From Schistocerca nitens (Eukaryota > Arthropoda > Insecta > Orthoptera > Acrididae), in assembly GCF_023898315.1 (NCBI RefSeq), contig NC_064614.1:496078109-496142108 (forward strand): DNA of 64,000 nucleotides, in the 5' to 3' direction. Each line of letters starts with the position of its first letter. The stretch's first letter is position 1. Shown one piece after another: positions 31,116 to 42,812 of this stretch. The notes below the pieces were generated by a model. It made no database searches, had not been told where the DNA came from, and saw only the letters and a list, made by a program, of their open reading frames with translations. The position numbers were made by a program, and so were the translations under genes.

Positions 31116-33339
31116 TGTCATCTGATAACTCATGCATTGTTGCCAGGTTTCTACCCATCACCTTCCCCCCCCCCCCCTCGTGCGTCAAATGGTCCTAGGC
31201 CAAATGCCATGTGTATAAAATGGTGAGAAACTGAAAAAATTGTGGGAAATTCAAAAAAGCCAAATTGTGATATCGGAATTTCTTCATACCTCTGTCAACA
31301 CAGGACCCTTGCTCTAAGTATAAAATGGTGCAAAATTACAAAATCCAAGATGACAGACCTGGATATACTAGCACAGCCTGCATACTAGCCTAGTCACTTG
31401 TCCTACTCGGTTTACCCCAGCACTATGACATCAGAATCCAAGATGGGATTTCAAGATGGTGCACCTGGGCATATGAGTACATCTGCATACTTGCCAGGTC
31501 ACTTGATATATTGTATTTACCCTGGCTCTAGATGGCATACCTGGTGTTACACATCCAGACTGCGTGTTGCCAGGACACTTCTGCTAAGTGAAGAATGAAA
31601 GATGGAGGAATCTAGGAATATGGGCCCAGGTTGCCTTGTTTCCAGGTCGGTTGTGCTAAGTTCGGAACATTAACCTAAGTTTAAGATGGCAGTTAATTTA
31701 GAAATAATGGTTTTTCCTTCTCTTATGATGTCACTCTTAACTTGTGCTAAGAGTCCATTTAACTAAGTTTAAAATAGTGTAGGTCACTGGTGCAGCAAGC
31801 ATGTTTAAGCAATTTCCCTCATCCCAGTTACCCTAAGTTTAAACCAAGTACTTCACTTTTACTGTTTAAATCATTGATAGGCTAGGAATTATTTTATTTA
31901 TTTACGCAGATGTGGGCATTCTCACAATGCCTCCCCTTTCCACTGCAGACTGTAGACACCTACCGAGGTGCACTGGGTTGAGCAGAACAGAACCAGCAAT
32001 AACAGGGTCATGAGTCCCCTTGGATACAGCAGTATCAGCATATGATGTCACAAGTCTGAATATGCCATGACAGTCCCACAGCGCTAACAAAGAGATCTCG
32101 ATGACAAGGGGCTATTAAGGGATAGCCTTCACAGGTGAATCAATCAATCTATCAAGCATGCATATGTCACCTCAGCTCGCCACACTGCGCTGACTTCTCC
32201 ATTTCTCACATGGTTTGGAATATATATGGCAGGAAATTTACACAATCTGAGAAATCTTCTGGAACTTCAACCGTGCTTAGTATAAACTGTGGTAAATAGG
32301 CAAATGCAAGGAGCACACTTACACATTACCCCATATTAAAAAATGCTGGCAAATTCAAAATTGTTTAAAGTTTAAAAAGTTGTCAGATGTGCAGAAGCCC
32401 AAGCTTATGTATCACTGCATCCAGCTGCATTCTATAGATTTCTGTTTTCATACAAGGTAATTCAACGATCTTAGATGCCCACTCATCCTCTGGCAAAAAC
32501 TTATACAAAGGTTCTGAAACCAATATGTAAAGATAGTACATTTTTAAAATTCACTGCAAATAATTAATATGTGAGACCAGTGACAGCTATTAAACAAGTA
32601 CTTGTCCATCTCATCGACAGCCAGCACCACATATATCAAAACACTTAAACCTCATATGCACCCATATGCACCAGCATGTACCCTCTGAATTTGCGAGTGG
32701 AACACATTTATATGAAGTGAAGATAATCATGAGTATCGCAAATTTTGCAAATATAGATGACAAAAAAGAGTTTCATGCAACAAAAGTAGCGGTCTGTAAC
32801 CTTGTTGTGTGTACCTTCGAAACAATGGACTATTAATATTACTAGGCACTAGACCCCAGACCATCCTGTTGGATAAGAAGGTGAACTCTGACGCCAGGAG
32901 GGCAGGCAGACGGTAATTCACATGACCATGCATCACCATGACTGGGTCCACTCCCAGCTCTCATGGAAACTATAGGTGCCATAGCCAGAGCACAGCTCCA
33001 GCCGCCCAGCCTTATGAGGTGCGCCACCTGTCCCAGAACACACACATTTCACTGTAATCTGAGCAATTTACTACATTCTACTCCAGCATGGGCAGTTTGT
33101 TACATTATTGCTGTAAAATGGGGCATATTGCTACAAATTATCTGTAACTTAGCGTAATTTGTTACAGTTTCACTGTGATCATGACCTTGAATAACTCTAA
33201 GTTTGACGCTTTCACAGTCTAATTACAGGCAAACATATTTCAGTGTCTCACCACCTAGCAGGCTTGCAGAATTTCTCCAAGTACACACACACGTCCACTT
33301 CACCTTTTATCTGCCGACTCTTGTTATCATGACCATCCA
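31116..33339. other. No recognised gene
   Basis: 2.2 kb without identifiable coding sequence. 31160-31180 is a poly-C run. 31200-31860 shows loosely repeated phrases such as AAGATGG and TAAGTTTAA, suggesting an old non-coding repeat. Confidence 0.5.
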
Positions 33340-33603
33340 CAATCTTGACCAGTAAAAGACTTCCCCCACCTTGTTGAAGGAACCACTCCTGTATTTGTTA
33401 GAAATTATTTTTTCCCAATCTCTGTCTTCCCCTGCACTTTTTGTCCTCTGCAGCTCCCTCCAGTACCATGGAGGTTACTCCCTGACGTCTTAACACATGT
33501 GCTAAAATTCTGTCCCTTTTTTCTTGTCAATGTTTTCCATATAATCCTTTCCTCCCTGATTCTATGGACAACCTCCTAGTCTCTTATATTATAAGTCCAC
33601 ATA

Positions 33604-33800
33604 ATTTTCAATATTCTTCTGTAACACCATATCTCAAATGCTTTGATTCCCTTCTGTTCCAGTTTTCCCATAGTCCATGCTTCACTGTCATACATTTTCA
33701 ATATTCATACATTTTCAATATTCTTCTGTAACACCATATCTCAAATGCTTTGATTCCCTTCTGTTCCAGTTTTCCCATACTCCATGCTTCACTGTCATAC
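33604..33800. repeat. 107-bp tandem duplication inside LINE
   Basis: 33604-33710 and 33711-33800 are direct copies (ATTTTCAATATTCTTCTG.. to ..CACTGTCATAC) differing at one base (CATAGTCC versus CATACTCC). Very low divergence inside a heavily decayed element, so the duplication is recent. Confidence 0.92.
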
Positions 33801-34220
33801 AAAAACGCTTTGTCAGAAATTTTTTCCTCAAATTAAGGCCTATGTTTGATAACAGCAAACTTCTCTTGGGCAGGAATGCCCTATTGGCCAGTGCAAGTCT
33901 GCTTCTTATGTCCTCCTTGCAACATCCATAATGGGTTATTTTGCTGCCCAGGTACAATTCCTTAACTTCATCTACTTCATAACCATCAATTCTGATATTA
34001 TGTTTCTCGGTATTCTCATTTGTGTTACTTCAGTTTATTGTCAATCCATATTCTTTATTCATTAGACTGTATATTCCGTTCAATGGATCCTGCAATTCTT
34101 CTTCTCATTCATTGAGGATATCAATAGCATCAGCGAATCTTCGTTAATATCCTTTCCCCTAGAATTTTAATCCCACTCTTGAATCTTTCTTTTATTTCCA
34201 CCATTGCTTCTTTGGTATAT

Positions 34221-34291
34221 GGACTGAGTAGTATGGGCAAAAGGCTACATTGTACATTGTACGGATTGAGTAGTATGGGCAAAAGACTACA
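34221..34291. repeat. 42-bp in-frame tandem duplication over RT motif B
   Basis: GAGTAGTATGGGCAAAAG occurs at 34226 and 34268, with period 42. It adds exactly 14 codons on the minus strand, duplicating CSLLPILL-PY. Confidence 0.85.
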
Positions 34292-36804
34292 CCCCTGTAT
34301 TACCCCATTTTTAAACCGAGCACTTCGTTCTTGGTCTCCCACTATTATTGTTCCCTCTTGGCTCTTGAACATATCATATATTACTCATCTTTCTGTATGG
34401 CTTAGAATATCGAACATCTTGCACTATTTTACATTGTCAAACGCTTTTTCCAGGTCAACAAATCTTATGAACATGTCTTGATTTTTCTTCAGTGTTGCTT
34501 CCATTATCAACTGCAATGTCAGGAATGTCTCTTGGCGCCTTTGTCTTTCCTAAAGCCAACCTGATCGTCATCGAACATACCCTCAGTTTTCTTTTCCATT
34601 CTTCTGTATATTATTCTTGTCAGCAACTTGGGTGCATGAGCTGTTATGCTAATTGCGCGGTAATTCTCTCACTTGTCGGCTCTTGCAATTTTCAGAATTG
34701 TGTGGATGATGTTTTTCTGAAAGTCTGATGGTATGTTGCCAGTCTCGTACATTCCATATACCAAGGTGAATGGTCGTTTCTTCTTTGTTTTTTTTTCCTT
34801 CCTTTTTCGTCACTTCCCCCTATGCTTTTAGAAATTCCGATAGAATGTTACCGAACGCTTCTGCCTTATTTGATGCCAAGTCTTCCAATGCTCTTTTAAG
34901 TTCTGACTCTAATACTGGATCTCCTACCTCATCCCTATCGACTCCATTTTCTCTTTGTTTCATTGCATCATACAAGTCCTTTCCATCACAGAGGCCTTCA
35001 ATGTACTCCTCCCATCTATCCGCTCTGTCCCATCCATTTAACAGTGGAATTTCCATTGAAGTTTTATTGTTACCGCCCTTGCTTTTTATTTCACTGTAAG
35101 GTGTTTCGACTTCTGTAAATGCTGAGCCAGTCCTTCCGACAATCGTTTCTTTTTCCATTTCTTCACATTTTTCATGCAGCCATTTCGCCTTAGCTTCCCT
35201 GCACTTCCTATTTATTTAATTTCTCGCGTATTTCTGTATTCCTCAATTTATCTGTACATTTTTCTATTTCCTTCTTTCGTCGATCAACTGAAGTATTTCT
35301 TCAGTTACCCATGGTTCCCCCGCTGTCACTTTCGTTGTACCTATGTTTTTCTTTCCAACTTTTGTTGCTCTTTTTAGTGATGTTCATTCCTCTTGAACTG
35401 AACTGCCTACTGAGATTATCGCAGCATCTGTAGCCTTCAAGAACTTCAGGCGTGTCTCTTCATTCCTCAGTACTTCCATATTCCACTTCTTCGCACATTG
35501 ATTCTTCCTGACTTGTATCTTAAACTTCAGCCTACTTTCATCATTACTAAATTGTGATCTGAGTCTATATCTGCTTCTGTGCCCACCTTAAGATCCAATA
35601 TCTGATACTGGAATCTGACCATGACGTAATATCAGTGAAATCTTTCCACATCTCCTGGTCTTTTCCAAGTATACCTCCTCCTCTTCGATTCTTGAAGAGA
35701 GTATTTGATCTTACAACTCAAATTTGTTGTAGAACTTAATTAGTGTCAGTCCTACTACCTAGCCTATATTCTCCTGTAAAACTTTTTTCTACTCTTTCCC
35801 CTACAACCACATTCCAGTTCGCCATGACTAGTAGATTAGCTTGTCCCTTTAGGTACTGAATTATCCGTTCGTTATCCTCATAAACTTTTTGTATCTCTTC
35901 ATTTTCTGCTTGCGATGTAAACATATGTTTGTGAACTTTGTTGTCCCTATTGGTTTGGTGTCGTTTCTGATGAGAACAACCCTGTCACTGAACTGTTCAC
36001 AGTAACTCACTCTCTGTCCCAACTTCCTATTCATACCGAATCCTACGCCAGTTAAACCGTTTTCTGCTGTTATTGAAGTTAACCAGAACTGATATGACCA
36101 GAAATCCCAGTCTTCTTTCTGTTTCAGTTCCCCGATGCCCATTAAATCTAGATAGAGCCTTAACATTTCCTTTTTCAGATCTCCTAGCTTTCCTACCATG
36201 TCAGATTTCTGACATTCCTCGCCCCGACTCGTAGAACGCCATCCTTTCCTTGATTATTCATTCTTTTTCTCATGATCACCTCCACCTTGGCATTCCCCTT
36301 CCAGAGGTCTGAATGGGAGACCAGTCCAGAATCTAATGGAGAGATCATCACGACACTTTTTCAATGAAGGGCCTCATGTACTATGAATATACATTACGTT
36401 TCTTCAATTCAGTGCTATCCATTGCCTTCTATATCCTCTTGGCGGTGATCATTGCTGATTCTTCCGCCTTTTAGGAGCCGTTTCCCACCCCAAGGGCAAG
36501 GGAGTGTCCTGAGCGTCTGACTGCTCCTCCGTCCTACTTTCAAGGCCATTGGCAAAATGATTGTGTTTTTCTACGCCGGAATTCTTCAGCCGGCATTGCT
36601 TATGGTTTTTAGTCAAAGTTTGATACTAGCCAAAGACGGTACCCCTAGGACACGGGTACGTCAGATCACACAAAATCCAGTTGCGGTGGCGGTGATAAAC
36701 GACAATGTGTACAGTTTCGTGAATTTATTCTGAGCGTGGAAATGAGAGATAAGAATCTCCTTTCATGTTTATTTTTCATTGATGAGGTTACGTATCGTTT
36801 AAGT

Positions 36805-36931
36805 AAAGTACCCCAGGAAGTGTGATAGGGCTGCTATTATTTTCTACATTCATAAATGATCCAGCTGACAGGATGGATAGCAATCTGCGATTGTCTGCTG
36901 ACGATCCTGTGGTGTACATCAACATGGCTAC
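36805..36931 (+). pseudogene. LINE RT fragment, motifs B to C
   Basis: VPQGSVIGLLLFSTFINDPADRMDSNLRLSADDPVVY: motif B followed by a degraded motif C (SADD for FADD). Similar to the RT around 60600. No flanking domains. Confidence 0.7.
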
Positions 36932-37500
36932 TCTGCAATCCACACTTAAATGCCTGGCAGAGGGTTCTTCGAACCACCTTCAGACTATTTCTCCAGCGTT
37001 CCACTCACTAACAGAGCGGGGGAAAAATGAATGCTTAAATATTTCTGTACGGGCTCTGATTTCTCTTATGTTACTATGGTGATCATTTCTCCCAATAGGA
37101 GTTGGCAAAAATAAAATATTTCCACATTCAGAGGAGAAAGTTGGCGATAGAAATTTCGTGAAAATATTTCGCTGTAATGGAAAACGCGTTTGTTTTAACG
37201 ATTGCCATCCCAGCTCTTTATCATATCCGTGACGCTCTCTGTCCCATTTCACGATAGTACAAAACGAGCCGCCCTTCTTTGAATTTTTTCGATGTCTTCC
37301 GTCAGTACTATTTGATGCAGATCCCACACCGCACGGCAATAATCTAGAGGATGTTGAACAAGCATAATGTAAGTCTGTTCAGTTGACCTGTTGCATTTTC
37401 TAAGTGTTTTGCCAAGAAATCGCAGTCTTTGGTTCAGGGGCGTAAGGATCTCGCATTGCACCATTGGCCTCCAAGGTCTCCTGGCCTAATGGCATTTGAT
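36932..37500 (-). pseudogene. LINE 3' end and RT C-terminus
   Basis: The minus strand from 37464 gives LRFLGKTLRKCNRSTEQTY, LVQHPLDYCRAVWDLHQIVL and DIEKIQRRAARFV, the thumb/C-terminal region of jockey/R1-like RTs. The 3' UTR with CTGCCAGGCATTTAAGTGTGG ends near 36932. It abuts the plus-strand fragment in the opposite orientation. Confidence 0.72.
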
Positions 37501-38526
37501 GGTCTTTTTCCTTTTTTTCCGACGTGAAAGACTCTGTCTATGTGCCTTCCCTTTCAAAATATTTGGGTGAACTGCGGCGCCGACCAACGACAGCAGTAAA
37601 TGCAGTGGCTCCAGAGCTGCTCGCCAAAGTTTCGGACGAGTTTGATTGTCGTCTGGATGTTTGCCACAGAAGGTAACGAAATTTTTTTTTATCCTAAATG
37701 TATTTCTTAATAGTTTCCCACGATTTTATGAGCGTACGTGTTAAAGATCTACCCTTGTAAAATCGGAAGGTTCTTTTGATTATAAAAGCTCTGTAGTCAT
37801 TGCATGTTAAAATGTATTTCTAGTTACAAATGCCTCATTATACCTTTAAAGTTTATACTCGCTCGCAGAAGTTCACTAGGTCTTCAGTGTCTTCCGACTT
37901 TTGTGTCCAGTTCATACTGCTCGTTGTGGATGGGTGCACAAAAGACTCGGCAGTTTTCATATTAACAAACGTTGCCACTGGTGAAACAAATGATAAGCGA
38001 CAGCGAAAATCCTTGGATTAAGCAGGGTTCGCAGCTGAGACCTTTGTATTCACAGTTAGCCACTTTACCATTGAGTCCCGAAGCCGCACTACTCACCCAA
38101 CAATCTCAGATCCGATACGCGGTAGTCCCAGAGTTCTCTTTATCCGTCACATAAAACTTCTTTCCCCTCTGGCAGTGTTTTCTAATGGGAAAAACGGCGA
38201 CGCTCTGTAGTTCAGACTCCACATTAAACTGTAGGTCCCCGTAACTGGTGAGCAAGTCAGTTGGAAGGTTGGAGAGAGGCAACGGCACTGCCCACTACAG
38301 GTCCGCCACAGCTCAGCTTGTCGTGCTCAGCCGGACAGGGCGAAAATCTTCCCCTATTCTCCTTAGGAATGCACCCTCAGATGGCTTCAGCTAACCAGGC
38401 TGCGGGGACTAAAAATTCTGGCGCATCCCTCCGCAGAGAACAGCACTGACTGGAAACAATATTCGGAAGAGACAGAACACAAGAAATAGATTGATGGCGC
38501 CCAAAAACAGTAAGGTAACCAAGCGT

Positions 38527-38559
<33 letters not shown>

Positions 38560-38640
38560 ACTCTAAAGCAAAAAAAAGAAAAGAAAAACGACACAACACA
38601 ATGGAATTATCAGAACTGGTCGAAAATTGGGAGATATGAT
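37501..38640. other. No clear gene; possible tRNA-like SINE head
   Basis: Mostly unassigned. On the minus strand near 38090-38020, GACTCAATGGTAAAGTGGCT.. and CTGCGAACCCTGC resemble the A and B boxes of a tRNA-derived SINE, but no body or TSD was resolved. A (TG)n microsatellite lies at 38529-38559. Confidence 0.35.
38529..38559 (+). repeat. (TG)n microsatellite
   Basis: About 15 perfect TG units. Confidence 0.95.
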
Positions 38641-38649
38641 GTGCATGTA

Positions 38650-39112
38650 CAGACAGGCAAATGACTACAATTTCAGAAGAACTGGATGATTTTTTCAAGA
38701 GAAAGATTGGAGGGACTGAGCAAATCAGTAATGCCTTTGTCCACCTCTGGCCCTTACATAAGCAGTTATTCGGCTTCGCAGTGATTGACAGGGTTGTTGG
38801 ATGTCCTCCTGAGGGATATCGTGCCAACTTCTGTCCAATTGGTGCGTTAGATCGTCAAAATCTCGAGCTGGTTTGGAATCCCGTCCCATAATGCTCCATA
38901 AATTCATAGTTGGAGACCTTATTCGACATGGCAGGGTTTGGCAAGCACGAAGACAAGCAGTAGAAGTTCTCGCCGTGCGCGGGCTTGCAGTATCTTACTG
39001 AAATGTAAGCCCAGGATGGCTTGCCGTGAAGGGAAACAAAAGGAACGGAACTGTAGAATATAGTGGACGTATCGCTGTGGTGTAAGGGTGCCACGTATGA
39101 CAACCAAAGAGG
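38650..39112 (-). pseudogene. Tc1-like transposase, C-terminal half
   Basis: Minus strand: VIRGTLTPQRYVHYIL (39100-39050), a degraded stretch covering the second Asp, then NLWSIMGRDSKPARDFDDL, QLDRSWHDIPQEDIQ and RSRITAYVRARGG (38905-38730). The order matches a Tc1 catalytic domain and C-terminus. The N-terminal half is missing beyond 39112. Confidence 0.75.
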
Positions 39113-40397
39113 TTTTTTTTTTACTTAAAATCTATTTTATGGAAAGTGAACAACAAAAAAACACAAATTTAGAAAAAAAAATTGGGGGTTCTGGTCAGCT
39201 GCTCGATGTAGTCTGCAAGCAGTTCACTAAAATGGTTGTTGAATGGATCATGGACAGAGCACACGACGTCCAGAAAATGCGTTAAGGTTATTGATTCTCT
39301 TAGGCTCTATTGGACGGTTAACGAAACGTGGACACAGTACTTTCAAACTGAGAACGAAAATCACTCAAAGCAGATGTCTCCATGGGCAAGTGCTCCAAAG
39401 AAGTGAACAACCAGTCCATCAGCTGCAAAAAGCTATGGAGGTAATATTTTCATGTTCTACTAGGCATAATACTTACAGCCTATTGGAAAAAAAGTCACAC
39501 ATACGTATCACTGATGGAATGAGTACAAAATTTGACTAAGAAAAAAAATCGTCTTTTAAGAGAACAATGCACCCTCTGACATGTCTACGATTTCCGTGGG
39601 GAGAATTAACAAATTTCTCTCCTAATCACAATCTCATTCAACCGTTTTCTTCAGATTTTGCCACTTGCGACAAATTTTTCTTCGTATATTCCGCTGTGTG
39701 GCTTGCTGGTAAAAAATTCGAGCCTAATGTAGAAGTCACAAGTCCTTTTTATTCTGCCAAATCTATTACTCCTGGAGGTCTTACAAAAGTCTCAAGTCTG
39801 TTGGATGAAATATCGTCAGCTAATGGAGACTAGCTTATGAAATATATTGAAAAGCATTTGGAATAAACTTCTTTCGGTTATCCTCCTGAGCCAGTTCAGT
39901 GTAAGATCTCAAGCTATCTGGAACTGTTACCTCCCACACTCCCAATAGACCCTCTTTTTTCACGTTTCTTCTAAAACGTACAGTGGGCTCTTTGAAATAT
40001 GGCTGATCATAGAGTCGCAATTGCTTCCAACCAGGTACCAGGTGAACTAGTAGTGGTGCTGAAATGTTGCAAATTGGGAACAAGTGCCGGTATTTATCTT
40101 ACGAACAAGAGAAAGAGCTTGATCGGAAGCGGGTGGGGGTGGGGGGGGGGGGGGGAAATTGCAATTCTATACAATGTCCGTGTGTGTATGGGGTGGGGGA
40201 GGGGGGAAAATAGGGTGGCGAAAAACAGTATTGCTTATAACATACCCTTTTCTCACCATCAGGAGTAGAAACGCCGCTGATGACATCCGAAAGTTTGGGG
40301 ATTTACTACCAACTGACGAAGCGAAAGATTTTTACTTTCAAGAAAATTTCGGTTTCTTTCACAGTCACAGACGTCAACTACACCAATGTTTCGTGCT
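39113..40397. other. No recognised gene; G-rich simple repeats
   Basis: Frames of up to 98 codons without recognisable domains. Poly-G tracts occur at 40132-40156 and 40188-40206. Confidence 0.45.
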
Positions 40398-40577
40398 TTA
40401 AAACGAAAGCAGTGTATTTACAACGGACAGAAAGCAATCATCCTTTAACATGTTACGTTTACCCACCAGTTGCAACGACTGCTGCAGGGTAGGGAATTCC
40501 CCCGCAGGCACCGACGGCAACAGCAGCGCTGCTGCTAGCAGAAGCAGGATTAGTCGCTGCCCAGTGACGGTATACAT
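40398..40577 (-). CDS. Candidate small secreted prepropeptide (59 codons) or first exon of a secreted protein
   Basis: ATG at 40577-40575 with A at -3. Residues 1-26 form a textbook signal peptide: short polar start (MYTVTGQR), a hydrophobic core LILLLLAAALLL, then PSVPAG as a cleavage region. After it come EFPTLQQSLQLV and G-K-R, an amidation plus dibasic processing site, then NMLKDDCFLSVVNTLLSF with a single Cys and a stop. The layout is like adipokinetic-hormone-type precursors, but the peptide matches none I recognise. Alternatively, GTAAAC at 40462 (inside the GKR codons) is a splice donor and this is exon 1 in phase 1. A TATAAGG box lies about 65 nt upstream. GC-rich within an AT-rich region; not similar to any TE in the window. 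Confidence 0.4.
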   Translation of the reverse strand: MYTVTGQRLILLLLAAALLLPSVPAGEFPTLQQSLQLVGKRNMLKDDCFLSVVNTLLSF

Positions 40578-40638
40578 CCTGCGCTGTAACTCGGAACAAA
40601 GGCTGGTCGAGTGCTGCAGCGGCAGCGGCTGCGATTGC

Positions 40639-40645
40639 CTTATAG
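40639..40645 (-). promoter_or_regulatory. TATA-like box
   Basis: TATAAGG on the minus strand, 62-68 bases upstream of the candidate prepropeptide start codon, within a CpG-containing GC-rich stretch (40490-40690). Position fits a core promoter with a 5' UTR of about 35-40 nt. Not tested. Confidence 0.35.
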
Positions 40646-40699
40646 CGCACTGCGCAGGGCCGTAAATGCGCGCCGCACGCACTGCTCTTCACTGCTTTT

Positions 40700-41264
40700 T
40701 ATGACCGCGGAACTGGGTCTTTCGCTGTGAGTACCTGTCCAGCAGCAACAGCGAGGAAAGAAAGTAATGGCTCACGAAGAGAGAAAAGGAGGTCGGCAGA
40801 AAAACCTTACAGTTAAGGACACTGCCGTACTTTTAACACTTCTGAATTCCATAACTAGGTCCGAAAGAGTCTTTAGTTTCCGCTGTAAACGTTTATGGCA
40901 TCATAATTTATGGGTTAGAACACCACGACACGTATTTACACAGTTCTACGAGGCCCACGAAAGGTAGTCATACAGATTTAAATATTACCTCGAAAAAATC
41001 AAGCTGCGACGAGCAACTTGGTGTTGATCGCTCTCTTCATCCTAACCCTTCAGTGCAACATATTTTTCACAACGCTGGATGACATGACGGAGACCTTGGA
41101 TGCAGAGATCTTTATTTTGGCCGTTCAGTAGCACTAGCAGTAGTAGTAGCAGCATTAATCGTCCGTGGATCACTTTTACAGAGCGGCTGGGCATCTCAAA
41201 GTATCATAAATTAAAAACAGCCAATGAAAACAAGTTCATAGATACAGGCACTTACATACAGGAG
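40700..41264. other. No recognised gene
   Basis: Upstream side of the candidate peptide gene. No motif-bearing frame. Confidence 0.45.
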
Positions 41265-42400
41265 TAGGACAAAAATATGGAAACATTGCGAGAAATGCAT
41301 GCTTGAACATAAATGCAGATGCTAACCAAGCATGCACGGTACGCTGTTGTATTTCAGCACGAGCGACACCTGTGCAGGGCCCTCAATACATTGCAAGTGT
41401 CTGTCGTGGTCGGAACAGTAATCTGTACAGTTTGTTCGAGCTAAGTGACTTAGAATGCAGGCATGTTGTTGGTGCTGGTACGATGGCTGTTTCTGTAACG
41501 AAGGTAACCGAAGTGTTTGGTGTTTCAAGAGGCACCGTATGGAATATTTATAGCGCATACAGGGAAAGCGGAGAAACATCATCCACTAAGTCACAACGCG
41601 GACGAAAGACTGTATTGAGTGCTCGTGTCATACATTGAAGACGACTGTGACGAAAAATAAGAGGAAGACAGCGGCAAAAGTCAATGCAGAACTGAATGCC
41701 GCACTCGCAAACCCTGTCAGCACAAAATAACACGAACGGAAGTCCAGAAGCAGGGAATTCCAAAGCGAGATGAAGCCCAGAATCACTCATCGGCGACGCA
41801 AATACCGAAAACATGAAAAACGTGCCACTGAATCCATAAAACATGGACTATGCAGCAACGACACATAGTCATTTGGTCGGATAAGTCCTGTTTCACACTG
41901 ATTTCAAGTTTTGCCCGAGTTTACGTCCCAAAAGTGAAACATGGTGGCGGTTCGGTGGTGATTTTGGCAGCCATATCGTGGTGTTACATGGGGCCCATGG
42001 TTACGTCGCAAGGTTGCATTGCTGCCAAGGATTATGTGGCCACTCTGGTTGATCAGTTCCGTCCCATGGTACAATGTTTCTTCACCAATGATGATGCTGT
42101 GTTCCAAGACGACAGCGTCCCTGTTCACACAGACTGCTTCGTCTAGGACGAGGGTAAATTGTCGCATCTACCCTGGGCACCATAGTCAACAGATCTCAGT
42201 ATTATTGAGCCTGTGTGACCCATTTTCGAGACAAGGGTACGTAATCGATACCCACTTACATCAGCGTCAGGTAAACTTGCCACTATTTTGCGGCAATAAT
42301 GGCACAAGATTCCCTTGAAAACCATAAAGGACATTTATTTATTCATTCCGGGACGACTGGAAGCTGTTTTGAATTCCAGCTGTTTTCCCACACTGGATTA
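41265..42400 (+). pseudogene. Tc1-like transposon relic
   Basis: Starts near GTAGGACAAAAATATGGAAA, a Tc1-type end. Helix-turn-helix region VTKVTEVFGVSRGTVWNIYSAY (41490-41560) is followed by RGRKTVLSAR. The catalytic core reads IVIWSDKSCFTL (first Asp, 41870-41900), KHGGGSVVILAAISW, NDDAVFQDDSVPVHTD (second Asp), and after frameshifts DLSIIEP (Glu) and PLKTIKDIYLFIPGRLEAVL. Several stops; inactive. Confidence 0.82.
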
Positions 42401-42489
42401 GGCGAGGTAATGTGTTGTGCGTATAGTGTTTACAAATTGTTTACCGCATCTACTTACAAACCTCTGCTCCAGAACAGACCATGAAGACC

Positions 42490-42787
42490 CAAAGGTTACC
42501 GACCGCTGTGTCATCCTCAGCCCACAGGCATCACTGAATGCGGATACGGAGGGGCATGTGGTCAGCACACCGCTCTCCCAACCGAATGTCAGTATCCGAG
42601 ACCGGAGCCGCTACTTCTCAATCAAGTAGCTCCTCAATTTGCCACACAAGGGCTGAGTGCACCCCGCTTGCCAATAGCGCTCGGCAGACCGGATGGTCAC
42701 CCACCCAAGTGCTAGCCCAGCCAGACAGCACTTAACTTCGATGATCTGACGGGAACCGCTGTTACCACTGCGGCAAGCCGCTGGCAC
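42490..42787 (-). mobile_element. 5S rRNA-derived SINE (SINE3-like)
   Basis: On the minus strand the first ~110 bases follow the 5S rRNA plan: AGCGGTTCCCGTCAGATCAT, GAAGTTAAGTGCTGTCTGGC, then CTAGCACTTGGGTGGGTGACC (the 5S internal promoter region) and CCGAGCGCTATTGGC. An unrelated body continues to about 42490. Not a functional 5S gene because the 3' end of 5S is replaced by SINE body. Confidence 0.75.
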
Positions 42788-42812
42788 TTACAGACCTACT
42801 TTGACAAGGATT

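Larger units (their letters stand above)
33420..36199 (-). pseudogene. Endonuclease-reverse transcriptase of RTE-like LINE, inactivated
   Basis: Endonuclease: LTGVGFGMNRKLGQRVSYC (about 36060-36000), then EEIQKVYEDNERIIQYLKGQANL and MANWNVVVGE (35840-35800), where the catalytic GDWN has become ANWN. RT: VLESELKRALEDLASNKAEA (34910-34850). Motif B is partly duplicated (CSLLPILLNPY then CSLLPILLSPY, 34291-34221). MYLGSKITHYG and IRSRLALANRAFLPKRSLLL (33957-33860) follow. Multiple stops and shifts; motif A and C residues were not recovered in open frames. Confidence 0.75.
33340..36690 (-). mobile_element. Near full-length RTE-like LINE, decayed
   Basis: Minus strand, 5' end at about 36690. The 5' UTR (36690-36210) begins with a CCTAGGGGTACCGTCTTTGG stretch resembling a tRNA A-box arm. 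Then follow endonuclease, RT and a C-terminal MVLEGAAEDKKCRGRQ block near 33440 that corresponds to GSVEGKNRRGRPR of the 1-1632 element. About 3.35 kb. Internal tandem duplications of 107 bp and 42 bp are present. Confidence 0.75.

Noticed and set aside
36805..37500. A single RT gene running through this stretch
   Set aside because: The two RT pieces lie on opposite strands and belong to separate LINE fragments.
42670..42787. Possible functional 5S rRNA gene
   Set aside because: The 5S similarity stops before the 3' end and continues into a SINE body; no terminator follows.
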